This document shows positions 22,000 through 34,275 of a stretch of DNA of 64,000 bases, piece after piece (position 1 is the first letter of the stretch; each line of letters starts with the position of its first letter). Source of the stretch: Gracilariopsis chorda (lineage: Eukaryota > Rhodophyta > Florideophyceae > Gracilariales > Gracilariaceae). The position numbers were made by a program, and so were the translations under genes. Under the pieces are notes generated by a model. It saw only the letters and a list, made by a program, of their open reading frames with translations. It was not told where the DNA came from and did not search any database. The DNA lies in NCBI GenBank assembly GCA_003194525.1, contig NBIV01000007.1, positions 619,598-683,597 of the forward strand, written 5' to 3'.

Positions 22000-22919
22000 A
22001 ATCCACTCCCCCGACCGGGAGGTAGCGTAGGCACTGGCAGATTCCATCCCAGGCCACTTCCACGACCAGCCGAGCCACTGGCACTGGAGCCACCACCAAG
22101 TGTAGTACCTGCCATGGGAGACGGACCAGTCTAGGGACCGGCTTGATCAGGTGGTAAGCACTGTGTAACCGGAATTGCTGGAGGACGATTGGGATACATG
22201 GGATGGGTCTGTGTTGGTTGAGCCAAAGGGGGCGCAGTACCGAACCGAGCCATGGACGGAACACCTGGATGGGAATTGAAGCCGGTGGAGGCTGGTAGTT
22301 GAAAGCCAGTTGGTGTGGTCGCAGCTGGAATACCGAATGGTTGAGTCAGCCCCACGGCAGCCTCCTGGTTATAAGAAGCACCAGTCGAGGGCGTTTCGTC
22401 ATTTATCTGCGAAAGAGCTCCCACATGGTAGATAACCGCCTGGTACAGCTTGTGCTCTAATTGGTCCCGGAAGCAGCGAAGGCCTTCGTTTTGAGCCTTC
22501 TGTCGTTCTAAGACCGGAATGTAACTGGTCAGGGCATCAATGGCCGCAATGAAATTTGGAGGACCTGGTCAGTGGAAATATCGTAGACAACTATGATGGA
22601 GTCAGTGCAAAGCACTTTGGATACCGTCGAGGTGCCCACCATCGCGTGGAACCAAAGGGCCGACTACCGGAACGGATCGGAATGGACCGGCAATAGCCGG
22701 ACCAACTGGAGTGGAAGGAGTTCCGCAACCAGTAAATGGCACAACCGTAGTAGGTGGAGTAGCCACTATAGGGACGCTCGCAGGCACCGTGGGGCATTCT
22801 ATAACCGATTGGGGCATAGCAACGTCCCTGTGGTCTCCATCGTCTTGATCGACAAGATGACCTGGGAGGCTCTGGTCCTCCATCGTATCTACGCGGAGTT
22901 CCTTGTCTCTAGTGAACAT
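22000..22919 (-). pseudogene. Unrecognised Pro-rich antisense ORF downstream of gypsy pol
   Basis: One minus-strand frame from 22919 to about 22131 contains two open pieces, separated by stops near 22602 and 22570. It encodes an acidic N-terminus, a Pro/Val/Thr-rich region (VPASVPIVATPPTTVV), and a helical stretch after 22565 (NFIAAIDALTSYIPVLERQK). A Gln/Pro/Gly-rich tail follows (HPMYPNRPPAIP). I recognise no domain. The composition resembles gag-like or capsid-associated proteins. It lies on the strand opposite to the pol fragment just upstream, so it is either an antisense ORF of that element or the gag of a separate minus-strand insertion. Confidence 0.4.
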
Positions 22920-23357
22920 TATTTATGTTTTTGGTCGTGATCTGCCTGTGTATGACGCCACGTATTGGTCAACTTTTGGCAGACTTCTGGCCGGTATTTG
23001 GAAGCTCGAGCTGTACGCCGGCACCGCCCAATTGTCGGCCAAAATGTAACCAAGGAATGTTCAATAGTGGGCATAGGGGTCAAGTGTGTTCCAATTACGG
23101 GAAAATGACCCCTCTTCCGTGACCAGGTCGACCGTTTCTATCATACGTGTGGCATCATACAAGTGCTAATTTTTCATTCTAGAGGTCCAATCACAGTTTG
23201 ATATGGCACTTATGTTTTTCCTACTGGGGCCCATTGTACCGTTCCTATCATACCTCAAACGCTGTTTTTGTACTCCACACTCCCGCGCTTTACAGTGTAC
23301 TATCTGCACACTCCTGACAGTATTTGGTCTACACCATCCAGGGACGGCCATCCTCTC

Positions 23358-26300
23358 TCAAAAATGCGGTGGGCTTTTGCGCACAGGTCGATAACGAACA
23401 GCCCCGTCCCTCGCGCAACTCGCCCGTAAGCGTCGGGGGGTACGTTCGCGCTGTAAAGCCGATCGGGTTGAGAAGAATTGAAATGTCTTCAGTAGCCGCT
23501 TGACAAAAAGGTCGCCCATGTGGTGCGTAAACCTGGTTGGGATGCGTTTTGTGCAAGTCTCGTCCCCATTCTCCCGCCAAGAGAGAGCACGTTTGTCTCC
23601 ACTTGGAAACTCGAACGCGTACTTGAACAGAAACCTCAGGTAGACGTCCCGCCCATTGACACCAGTTTCAGAAGCGTACTGTGCTGAACCGAGGAAATCT
23701 GACCTTTTTGCTCCATCCCGTTTCGTCTCCCATGATCCCACCGCGTGCAAGCGATCATCACAGGGCACCAAAGCGTGGCGGTACACCTCAATCATATCTC
23801 CACTGATACAGCTTGAGGCAGCCCCTGCTGCAACATTTTTAGCACGTGTAAGATAGTCGGCGAGCAGGCTCTTCAGGTTCAATCTCCGGAGAGTTGGACA
23901 ATTCACGGGCCACGCACCCACGTAATGCAGCAGCGAGAAGCCCTCTTCCGCGAGCTCAGTTTCCTCGACATCCAAATCATTTCCTGAAGATATGCTATGA
24001 CCTTCGTCGAAACCCTTCTTGAAGAATAGTTTGTAGCTTTCAAGGAGTCTGGCATTCTCGGTGAGGGATTCTGCAGCAAGGTTTCGCGCGTTCAGGCGAT
24101 GTTTCACCCAGCCCACGTATCTTTCCATCCACCATTGGCTGTATTCCAGTGGTGGACCAAGAGTTTCCACGTTCTCCGCAAGATGTAGTAGCTGGTGGAG
24201 TGTGTACTTGCAAATGCTGACCCTTTGTGGGCTGTAGCGGTAGTGGCCCTGCTCCATGTGATGAAAAAATGAAATTGCGTGCCTGTTCATCTCGACAACA
24301 TCTCTCTGAGAGAGAGCGGGCCTTCCGCAGAGATTGAAAAGCCATGAAAAGCGCTATTCACCCTTCAGATACCTCACTGGCAAGAAACCGTCGATTACAA
24401 TAAGTCAGTAGTGAAGGATGAATGGCCTGCACTGGGATCCTTTCCAACTAGCGTAGGTGGCCGTACTCCATGGAAGAGCTCCAAAAAGGCTATAGCAAGT
24501 GCCCTGCCCTAGCGCTAGGAGCTCCACATCCACCAGTTTCCATCCCTCCCGAGACATGACATAATCGTGCTGCTCGCCGTGCAGGCGTGATAGGTGCACA
24601 TTTTCTCCCTTCCAGATCTCCATGAGATCACGTGTAATGTTCATTGTTTCATGCACCATATCTAGTGGAAAAGATTTGTAGGGGATGAGCGTTGGAAGTC
24701 AAAGGGGTTCCGTCTTCCACTTAATTCTATGAGCCCCCGAAATGCCCCTCCGTTCTGCCTTGCTAATCCGAGGCTCTACGTCCACCAGCCCCAGCACGCG
24801 CTTTATCACAGCCAAAGACCTCTTTCCCGCGTCATGAAGTTGGTATCGAGGTACGATTTGCATCCTTCCGTTCAGCTGTTGTCGAATATTGGACGGGTAA
24901 TAGTACCGATTCGAACTGGGCAGGAGGGTACCTTCCAAGTCACAAAGCTACACCGAAAATGTCCGAACGCACCCGTCGTGCCAGACATCTTCGCCACGGC
25001 CGGTAAGTCGCCTGAAAAAAATAAAACATGAACACGAACCCTTCGTGTTTGCCCATCAGGGAAACCTCGCTTTGTCCCCCCTTTCTTTTTAATGTAATTC
25101 AGCTCATCTATGATAGGAATGAGAAACGTGTCGAGTCGTTTAGGCTCCTTTTGACTTTTGAAGAAACCGAGAGGTACACCGTTACGCATCAGAAAGCGTT
25201 TGCGCGGGTGAAGCTTCAGAAGGAGGGCGCTGATCTGCCAGCAGTCGTAGCCACCATTCTCGAATGTCTGGAGACCATCGGTAGATATGGAAAAAAGGAT
25301 GTCCCATTTGAGAGTTTCGGCACCTCCCAACTCGATCTACACGTTTTTGTAGACAGAGCCATCATATAAATCTGTATAGAAACCACCTGACAGGTCCAGT
25401 GTGGTCCTTTGCGTGTGTCGGTATTCGAAAAGCTGCTCACAAGACAACGCGTCCGCCAACCAGCTCGTGACCATTGGCAGTATACGTATGTACTCGAAAG
25501 TTGTCCTCTCTGACGGCAGCTTTTCATCAATGCAAACTTTGCAAGGAGCTGCCCAGCTCGTTGCATCACTATGATGGAAGAGCAAATGATTGCTGTAGCA
25601 CTCGAAATGCTCGGTTTCCAGCAGGCTATACTTCACCAAGTTTCTTGTAGCCCTCGTTCAGGCAAGGTATTGCATACTTCCATGCCCCCCGAGAGTCCTT
25701 TCATGCCATAAATTATCTTGTATATTCTCTGCATCGCAGTTCGTTTCGGAGAAAACTCAGTGCATAGCTGGAGAAGATCCCTCTGACGTGAGCAAAAGGA
25801 CCGAAAACGATCAAAAGCTGCTCTTTGGAAACCGGGAGGAGACGGACTGACATTGTCCGTTGAAGTTACGACAGACGATCGTGAGAGCATCTTCTGATGA
25901 TCGACGGGATTAGGTTTCCTCTCTGATGCGATTAGATCCAGCGACACTGTATCCATACAGTCGCCATCGTTGACTACACCCGAATGGGCCGGAGATTTCG
26001 TGGCCACCTGTCTGCCTGCAGAAAAGGAAGGATTGGGAACCAACGGTGCCGAGAATTCATCATCTTGGGTACCTTCAGGACGCTGTGGAACATCCACGGT
26101 CAAATCATCGATTGGGTCATGCCCGTCATCGCCATTTGTGACGGTCGGGGTGTAGAGTAGGGAAGGAACGGCATTGTCCGCTGCAAGCTCTGCAGCCTCT
26201 CGTGGCTCTTCAAAAGTTCTGTGGCATGGGGCATCTCCTAGTACACTACAACCTTCATAAAAATTGCAACCTCGTTGCTCCTCATTGTACTCCTCTTCTT

Positions 26301-26487
26301 GAGCATCGCCTTCTGCAGTAAAAATTTGTTGTGGTTTTGATAATCGCAGTGCCTTGTACTTGTTCCTCTTTATCTCTGCACGCTCTTCACATAAATGGGC
26401 TCCAGATCGGCGCAGTTGCAAGCCACGTCTGGCTCGCTTCTGGTTTGCAATTCTCTTGTGCCGTTTCATTGTATCATGGCTCACCAT
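23358..26487 (-). pseudogene. CACTA (En/Spm) TNP2-type transposase, broken
   Basis: The N-terminal frame starts near 26560 with a Cys/His cluster (YICLTEYGCRCH...HDTMKRHKR), continues through a low-complexity acidic region, and ends at 25633. The next frame (25639-24872) carries the TNP2 core: FYTDLYDGSVYKNV, a stop at 25337, FSISTDGLQTFENGG, LIPIIDELNYIKKKGG and LFFSGDLPAVAKMSG. A third frame (24659-23358) gives DMVHETMNITRDL and EYSQWWMERYVGWVKHRLN, the region of the TNP2 C-terminal domain. The order and spacing match TNP2 transposases of CACTA elements. At least two frameshifts and several stops show it is inactive. Terminal CACTA repeats were not located. Confidence 0.75.
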
Positions 26488-26978
26488 TTTTCTAGGAGGA
26501 TGACATCGGCAGCCGTATTCCGTGAGGCAAATGTAGCCTCCTGCATTGAGAGGTTACATCATGTGGGAAACGGTCGTTTCGAGGTGGGTCAAATAACCTC
26601 CCGAAGCACTTGAGAAATAAACATGTTTCCTTCAGTAGTTTATTTTTATGGCGGAGCTTCTCAGAACTCAAAGGGTACCAACAGACAGCCTGTAATTTTC
26701 GCTTCAGTAGTCGAAGCAAAAAGGATTTTCGCGGGTCGTCCTTGATACATCTCACCTCGTTGAAAGCTCTCTATCCTTTCCATACGTACTCCGTAGCCTT
26801 TCTATACCCTTCTTCTCCTGAAATCTAGTCCTTCTGGCATCATCCGCCATTCAAGTCCTCTGGCGATGCTGCGCGCTTTTATCCCTCTTCTGACCCGCCA
26901 GCAGAGAAAGATAGGTCTCTCAGAAGCAGAGAATGCTCTTTGCGAAAAAAGCGCAGGTGAAATCCCTCTCGGCACGCT

Positions 26979-27855
26979 GATGCATTTGTGAAGGCACACG
27001 ACGCACAAAATTTGAACAACCCTGAGAATCAGCTCCTTGCTTTCACTGACAACTGTGATGACAGAGCGAGAAATCAGCGAGCTTACCGTGCCTGCGACAC
27101 ACAACTACGACTATCACTGAGAGGAATGGACATATACGGCAACCTCACATTCAATAAAGCATGTCAGAAACATTGGGACAAGATGGATGAAGTAGTTACG
27201 GTGCTGAGTTCCAACCCCACGATGGTCATTCTAGCACAAAGGGAGGAATTCTGGCTGATCAAGCTTTGCATTGAATTGAAGATGGAAACGGCAAGCGGTA
27301 CATACCGCAAGCGGTACATACCGCAAGAACACGGCCGAGGATAGTGCATGCAGTAGAAAGGATTCTGCGGACATTCAAGATGTTCCAACGGGACCCACAG
27401 GAGACGACGAGCACGTGGAGGCAGTGAACCAATGTATGCCGTCAGAACCTGTACGCTTCCAAAACAGTTACCCTCAGAATACAGGAACATACCTCACTGA
27501 GCAAAATATGTGGCCGATGCGAATTGCTCTTTCTCCCAGAGGATCACGTGCGGCGCCAGTTGCAGAGTATTGCGAGCCGGAGCAGTGGTCAAGTGATCAT
27601 TTCTTCATGTCGGCGCCGGACGTACCCACTATTTCTGGATCGGCTTCTGCCGTCGTTCCGGACTTGAATGTTGCTGACGCCGGCATGATTGATCCGATTG
27701 CAGCCATGCCTGCGCGCTCTATCAGGCGCCAAAGGCAGTTGAGGATAGCTTTTGGCAGGGATGGGTCATCAGTGGGTGTTCGCCTGAGTGCAAAGCAGAG
27801 AGGCATTTTGGAGCTTACCCAAGAGATCCAAAGACTGAAGTACACGGTTGACTAG
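26979..27855 (+). pseudogene. Second ORF of the CACTA element, SANT-like candidate
   Basis: Divergent from the transposase. The first frame (to 27344) has a helix-rich block NKACQKHWDKMDEVVTVL that resembles Myb/SANT-type DNA-binding regions of CACTA accessory proteins. A frameshift then leads to 27415-27855, with a low-complexity middle and a C-terminal helix (QRGILELTQEIQRLKY). A 15-bp tandem unit (ACCGCAAGCGGTACAT) at 27298-27326 lies between the two parts. The assignment as accessory protein is inferred from position. Confidence 0.4.
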
Positions 27856-28908
27856 AATAATCTACTCAGCTGCATATGCAGGTGCGTCAGAAAGGGATGC
27901 TGTCGAAAGGTCGGTCGGTGGTACGGGTCTGGAAACAAAGACAGCTGGAAAATGAGAATTCTGCACACGAAGTTCCTGAACAACCATTGCAGCGTACGCG
28001 ACTACAACAGCGAAATTTGGAGTAGAATCGTTACATAACGCTGTACTTACCTGCCTTATGGCAATTACAGTGACACGCTCCAGTACATCACGTCCGTAAC
28101 GCCCTGTGTGCTACGCACTGCTCACAATGAAAAGCCTTGCTATGATTGCTTCAATCAACCCCCGGGCCGCATTTTGGAGAGTAAAAGATATGGGAGTGGG
28201 AGCGGTTAGCGATGCAACACTGTAGACAAGTACTTGCAGAGGTATGTGTGATGGTGATCAAATTTCTACGTTGGCACACAGCAAGATGCGAACAGAAAAA
28301 CTTACTGCACCTGCGCCTTCAGTAGCAACGAGTGCCAGTATTAAGCGAGTGAAGGTGTTAAACCTAAACGTTCATGTCCGTTAGAGTCGCCCTAAGCACC
28401 TGAAAGCAGGGCATTTTGCAACGTTTGCTCGCACATTGCAGCATTTTCAAGATTGCCCTCGTCCTGGAGGCCAAAAAAGAAACGAGAGCGTCAACGCGAC
28501 AATAACTTGCATTGCCCCGACCTAGAGCTATTGGCGGCCTGGCTGTCGGAATTCATGGAACTAGATTAAGTTATACCCCCGGCGGCGGAAGCGTCTTGCG
28601 AAACGCGTCGGCTGGAAAACACATCCCTTCCTTTGACCGAGCGAGCGCTTCTCTGCAAGAAAGAAGAAAGCAAGGGCACGTGCATCTCGCCTTCACGTGG
28701 TGTGCCCGACTCCAACCCCTTTTTGCTGGGGCGGAGCGAAATGAGGAAGCAGACGGATCTCCAATGGAGGCCAAGAACGGAATTGAAAGGTTCAAAATCG
28801 GAAAAACGTCAAATATATGCATATTGTAGCTCAATTGCTGTAGTCTTTTCGGCGCCGCCAAACGCGCAGAACTTCCGAAGCAGGCCCATGGAGGTCAACT
28901 AGAACTCA
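27856..28908. other. Unassigned sequence between the CACTA and Tc1 elements
   Basis: About 1 kb with only short open frames. It probably includes the right end of the CACTA element, but no terminal repeat could be matched by eye. Confidence 0.3.
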
Positions 28909-28910
28909 TA

Positions 28911-28940
28911 CAGTGCACGAAACGCCGTTAAGCACACCCA
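28911..28940 (+). repeat. Left terminal inverted repeat of Tc1-type element
   Basis: Begins CAGTGCACGAAAC right after TA at 28909-28910. It matches the reverse complement of 36960-36989 at 27 of 30 positions. Confidence 0.8.
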
Positions 28941-29229
28941 GACACAAGTTTTTATTGCCTGCAACAGGGGTCGGCATGCTTTTGCGGTATACCGATGTGG
29001 TGCACGCTGCACTTTGGTTAGTTAATCACATTCGTAGACTCCTTTCGTCATAGATAAGAACTACAGCTGTGTTATCAATAAAACACCTTGCGAAACTTCT
29101 TTAAACGCACGAAATACTATATGACACATGTCACAAAAATGGCGGAGCTTTCTGCCATTTCATACTTCTTGCCTAACACTACTTAGTACTAGTGACAGCA
29201 AACACTGAGTTGCTTGTCTATCCCAACTA

Positions 29230-30329
29230 ATGACCCTAAATATGGCGAGAGGAAAGTACTTGTCTCAATTTGAGAAAGGACAGATATCCGCACTCCGCCA
29301 TGAAGGACTCTCTTTACGCCAAATTGCAGAACACGTGCAACGCTCCGTCGGGGCTGTACGAAGCTTCTTAAGTTCAAAGAAGAAGCCACATCAGCCCACC
29401 ATTGCCAAGAAGTTTCGAAAACTATCCTCACAGCAACATTGTGCTTTGCTACGCGAGGCACGCAAGGGCAACTCGAGTGCATCAGATTTGAAAAGGGAAC
29501 TCAATCTGGGTGTATCTGTTCGCCGAGTGCAGCAGCTACTCAAAGAAGACGAAACCCTGAAATATTCCAAATTGATGCAGGGCCCAAAAATGACTGAAGA
29601 TCATAAGGTAGCACGGCTACAATGGGCACAACGCAACATATGTAAAGGGGATTTTTTTGGAATAAAGTTGTGTTCTCAGATGAAAAGAAGTTTCACTTTG
29701 ACGGTCCAGATGGTCTTTCATATAACTGGCATGATTTGAGAACAGAACCGCGAAGTCTATCCTCCCGTGTTGGAGGTGGTAGCTCGGTCAGGGTTTGGGG
29801 TGCGATATCATTGTATGAAGTCAGTGACTTATTATTTTTATCGGGCACTCAGGATTCTAAAAAGTATTGCGATACCCTAGAGCTTGGACTACTACCTTGG
29901 ACTGCAGAAATATTTGAACCTATGTCAACTTGGGTGTTTCAACAGGACGGTGCATCCATTCTTCGTTCTGCTTTCACAAAGAACTGGCTACTTCAACATC
30001 AGGTTCGGCTTCTATCCTGGCTTGCTAAGTCCCCAGACCTTAATATAATTGAGAATATCTGGGGGTTAATGGCTAGGAAGGTTTACGCAAATAGTAAGCA
30101 GTTCGACAATGTCGAGGATCTTAAGGACTCTATTCTAAATGTATGGCGCAGTCTCACTGCAGACTACATCCAGAAACTGTATCGATCTATTCCTAGACGC
30201 TTGTTAGCTGTGATGGGCAAACGTGGTGGTGCTACAAAATACGAGAGCAATAAAGGCGTGCAGTTTTATTACATGTGTCATAACTTATTTCACGTGCTTA
30301 AACGTCGGTGTTCTCGGAATGCTAGATAG
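29230..30329 (+). pseudogene. Tc1/mariner transposase with one frameshift
   Basis: The ATG at 29230 (or 29242) opens a helix-turn-helix N-terminal region (GLSLRQIAEHVQRSVGAVRS). A T7 run at about 29652 shifts the frame, after which the DDE domain reads FSDEKKFHFDGPDG (first Asp), VFQQDGAS (second Asp) and SPDLNIIENIWG (Glu). Thirty-four residues separate the second Asp and the Glu, the DD34E spacing of Tc1 elements. The stop is TAG at 30327. Apart from the homopolymer shift the protein is full length (about 365 residues), so it may have been active recently. Confidence 0.88.
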
Positions 30330-30389
30330 AGGTGCTAGATCGCAAGTTTCTTAGGCAAAAGCTCAAAAATACTACGAAAATGATATATT

Positions 30390-30600
30390 TTGCTAGTTTG
30401 TGGCGCTTGCCAAGTAAAAAAAAAGTTTTTGGAATTAACACTTCCATATCTTACAGAGCCTTGCCTCACCTGCACTGCGCATCGCTAGTTTCAAGTTTGG
30501 AGCAAGTTCATTCTCCACTAAAAGCTAGATACAGATCTCGAAATGGCGCTGGCCGCGCAGCGGCCAGCCCCATTTAGAGCACCCAACCAAAACTAGCATT
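30390..30600. repeat. Left flank cluster of AAACTAGC motifs
   Basis: The 8-mer AAACTAGC or its complement occurs at 30392-30399, 30484-30491 and 30590-30597. The matching cluster is at 36608-36787. They bracket the ORF cluster between them. Confidence 0.5.
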
Positions 30601-30872
30601 TTTATTTCCATCTTTTGAATTTCAAACTTCATACTGCCCTAGTTTGACTTCCAGCTCATCCTCAGGAACTCATCTGGGCAGCTCTCTCCATTCTCACACA
30701 CCCGATCCACCGCGCATCAGATTCCAATACCACCCACTGCGTCGTCCTAACAGCCTCAATGACACTCCCAAACATCACTAGCCTTCTTCTCCCTCTTCCC
30801 TCTTTCCATGCCTCCTCTTCAACAGACTCTTAACCTCCAATCCTTCTTCGTCCTTCTCCTCCAACCTCCTTT

Positions 30873-33591
30873 TCACGACCCCATCTTCACGCCCGGCACT
30901 GCACGTGTCGTAGTACCCATCTCTTTGTGCATGTTGCGCGAAGCACGCCAGTACACAGCATGATGAACCATTCGGAAGTTATCAGGTGATGGGCACTCCG
31001 GCCGATGGTGCTTCCTCAGATTTATCCTCTGCATCCATGGATGGGAATGCTTCACTGCATTTCCGCTTGCAGGCCACTCAATCGGCAACGAGTATACCAG
31101 GTCCACCCAAGACATGTCCGCTCCCATAGCCAGCTCTCCTGGCGTACTTAAGCCAGCTGGAAGCTTGTCAGGATCCTTATCGTCAAAGCTGCGTGTGGTT
31201 TGCTGCTTCTCTGCCTCGTCTTTCTCATCATCCACAAAGTCCTATTGAGCTTCATCCTCGCTTGACTCGAGCACAATGATCTCCTGTGCTGTCAACCACC
31301 TCTTCAAATCTCTCCTTTCCATACTACGCAGCACCTCCACCACCTCCTGCGAGATACCAAAGCCAAGTCACTTCACATTAGGTGCAGTCAGCTTACGATT
31401 CGATCGTCTCTGCCTCTTCACCGGTGGCTCAAAATCAACTGACTCTTCATCTTCATCTTCGTCCAGGACCTCCACTTTACGCTTCTTTGATATTCGCTTA
31501 CTTCTTCGAGGCTCCTGGTCAGCGTTCGGAAGCTCCTGAGCAGCTTCATCATTCAGACAAAGCAACTCGATCACGTCCACATCGGCCGCAGAGGGAGCAG
31601 CAGCAGTAGCATCCTGTCCCTGCTGCCCGACAAAGCGCTGGACAACGTCCTACGAACCTCTTCACCTTATTACTCACTCTGGACTCCAGTGAACTGCGTT
31701 TCTCTTTCGTATACCACTTCCCCAGACGAGATATGATATACTTTGACACAGTCTGGTCAGAATCGCCGATGGTAACCGTGGTATTCATCAATTCCTGTAC
31801 ATTCTTTTTCTCCTTCATGGAACTCCCCAGCTCACTGCAAATGTCATACGTTCTAGACGCGCAGTCGAATAAGTACTTTCGGAAATCCTCAAATGGTCCC
31901 ATCTTCACAGTGGCCGCCGACCTCACGCGAACATGCGCCTGTAGACATTGGATAGTAAAACGAAACTTATCCCCTGACATTCCAAGCAGAATATCACTAG
32001 GCACATGAGTGATTCCAATTTGAGGCGTCTCCTGCCACACCACATCGAAGAACTCTAAGAGACCGGGATTAAGCGCAAACTTCAGAGCAAGAGCAGAATG
32101 GCGTTTGAAATGATGTATCTTCCCTTCTTTCCCCTTTGTCTCACTGCTCCACAACACCCCCGTTATTTGGCTTGGTTTAAGCTTCGACAAATCATACCCA
32201 TCCTGCTCTACGCCATTACGAATAAACGAAACAGCAGTGTGAATCTTATCTGCGAAGGACATCACCAGAACATTGGAGCTCAAATCATTCAACGTCTTCC
32301 CCAGCCACAACACCTCATTCAATGTCATGCTCCGGCCGTCGTTCCGTTCCCAAATCGTGACGTTCAAACCAGCAGTAATCCGTGCCCATTTCGCACCATC
32401 CTGCTCGAGGTCCAGTAGAACACTCACTCGATGGAAGCCGTCCACCAAAAGCACAGGAACAATCAAACGCCCACTCGCATCAATAGCGTCACGAACCGGC
32501 ACATCCTCCAACAAGGCCACCGCAATCAAACCAAGAGAAGGGAGCCATCCGAAGTTCCTCAGTTTGTTCGAAATATCTCGAAGATGTTTGTCATTCTTCG
32601 AACGAACCATGTTCTTCGGAAATCGAATGTTGTGGATATCGATTACGCAATTGTGTTGGTCATAATCATCTCGATTGATGTCTAAGACACCCAAACTGTT
32701 ATCCACCTCTTCCGAAGGAACAGCATCACCTTCATCATATAAAACCCTCTCTTCCGGATCAAGATCGTTCCTGGAGAGTACAGGCACCTCTATGACGTCA
32801 TCATCGGAGCTGGCTCTGACTTCAGGGCCTCTTCGGTTTCCAGAGCCGCGCGCGAGAGCACCTGATGTTCCTCCACCGCTCTGACGGGTTTTCACCGGAG
32901 CCTCTCCACCGCTCTCAAGGCTCTTCACCGGCGCTTTGGTCACCAAAATGCTTGATGGTGTACCAGCAACAGTGGGAAGGCGCTTGACTTGTCTTGCGGT
33001 GGTCCTTGAAGCTGTACTTCTGTGGACAGTGTTCACATTTGCTCCTGACTGCGGTGGAACCGACTCATTCCCCTCTCCGCCTTCATTTTTGACACTCATC
33101 ATCGCAGTTTCCCATGCATATAAACCCGCTGAAACCATCTCCTTCAAAGTTGCGGGCGGTTCCTCGGGACCCCGAAAAACATAGGGGTATTTCTCATCTT
33201 GGTGTGACGAAATATTTGTCTTAAAGATAACCACCAAGTCCTCTCCAGGTCTCTGCGTAGAGGACAGGGGATGGTTGTGTAGTGAACGACAGAGTTTCGT
33301 CCCCGGCCCCCCAGCAACCCCCACACCGCGCAATTTCGCCACTCCTACCTTCACCTTCGCATCACTACTCCCAACTCGTACGAACAGATTGACCTCCGCA
33401 TCGCCCTTAAGTACCTGACCCGTATTGCGCCCAATTGATGGCTCAGGGTGGCTGGCAGTTCGGGTGGCGGCCCGGCTCTTCGCTTTGCCTCGCGTGGTCG
33501 GCATGTCGATAACACGTCTCTTCGGCAAAACAGGCTTCCTCGGAGTCCGTTTCCGTGATGGCGCGTTTATCTTATTCCTAGTGGAATCCAT
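30873..33591 (-). pseudogene. Large protein with ParB/sulfiredoxin-like domain (ORF A), nearly intact
   Basis: The first true ATG is at 33591; the frame extends upstream only to a GTG. The N-terminal ~270 residues are basic and low complexity with many Lys/Arg/Ser/Pro. About residues 315-415 match the ParB/Srx fold order: a VIDIHNIRFPKN start, LRDISNKLRNFGWLPSLG, then VLLVDGFHRVSVLLDL, with DGFHR in place of the ParB G.RR/DG.HR motif. A helical C-terminal half follows. Near 31617 one base shift moves to another frame, giving a nuclear-localisation-like RRSKRISKKRK and acidic run, then two stops (31368, 31257) and an end at TGA 30873, ~900 residues in all. Function is unknown; a nuclear DNA-binding role is inferred only from basic tails and the fold. 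Confidence 0.6.
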
Positions 33592-33647
33592 GGCTGAGTA
33601 CTTCAAAGGTCGTTCTTGCGTTTTCTTGGCACCCACTGACGTCGAAT

Positions 33648-34275
33648 GCTCCCGTGATCACGTATGCTTGGTTCCAAAGAGATGGACGTAAGCACTATAT
33701 ATATCGTTTTCATGACATCCATTGTCATCAACGTAGCATCCATGCAATTCCCCTCCCAATTACTTGCATTGCAAAAGAATTTGTTAATGTTTTGGTCGAG
33801 GTCCGTGGTCCAGGGTGTCGTGGTGCTCCATGGCGATTACGATGGAGCGCTAGGACGCGAAATTTTAATTAAAATTCATGCCTGGCGCTCCATCGTAATC
33901 GCGATGGAGCACCATGACACCTCGGACCACGGACCTCGACCCAAAACGAAGAGAAACATAATCCGTGGCAACCAAGTCAAAAGCGTCTTGCGCATTCTTT
34001 GCAACTGCATTCGTTGCGTCGGTTTGGGCGATTGAAAACTTCTATTGAACCCGAAGAACAAATTTTTCTTGTTAAACAATGCACCGGAGTGGTCGTCTCC
34101 AACAGTGTTACCCCTTTCTTTTGAAGCTCCCGTGATCACGCCTGCGAGGTTCCAAAGAGATGGACGTAAGCACTATATATCGTTTTCATGACATCCATTG
34201 TCGTCAACGTAGCATCCCTGCAATTCCCCTCCCAATTACTTGCATTGCAAAAAGAATTGGATAATTTTTTGGTTT
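33648..34275. repeat. 150-bp direct repeats flanking a foldback element, in the promoter between ORFs A and B
   Basis: 33648-33797 and 34126-34275 are near-identical. Both contain GCTCCCGTGATCAC, a TATATAT run, and an ATG opening the same peptide (MTSIV.NVAS.QFPSQLLALQ). The left copy is cut by a palindrome at 33789-33947; the right copy runs on into ORF B. So the 5' end and promoter of ORF B were duplicated. Confidence 0.8.
33789..33947. repeat. 159-bp near-perfect foldback palindrome
   Basis: Arms of about 65 bp, starting GTTTTGGTCGAGGTCCGTGG on the left and ending with its complement on the right, surround an AT-rich centre (AAATTTTAATTAAAATT). Only a few mismatches and one indel separate the arms. 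It may be a MITE or a replication-generated inversion. Confidence 0.85.

Noticed and set aside
30290-30330. GTGCTTAAACGTCGG as a possible near right TIR of a short Tc1 element
   Set aside because: It is inside transposase coding and matches the left TIR poorly; 36960-36989 matches at 27 of 30.
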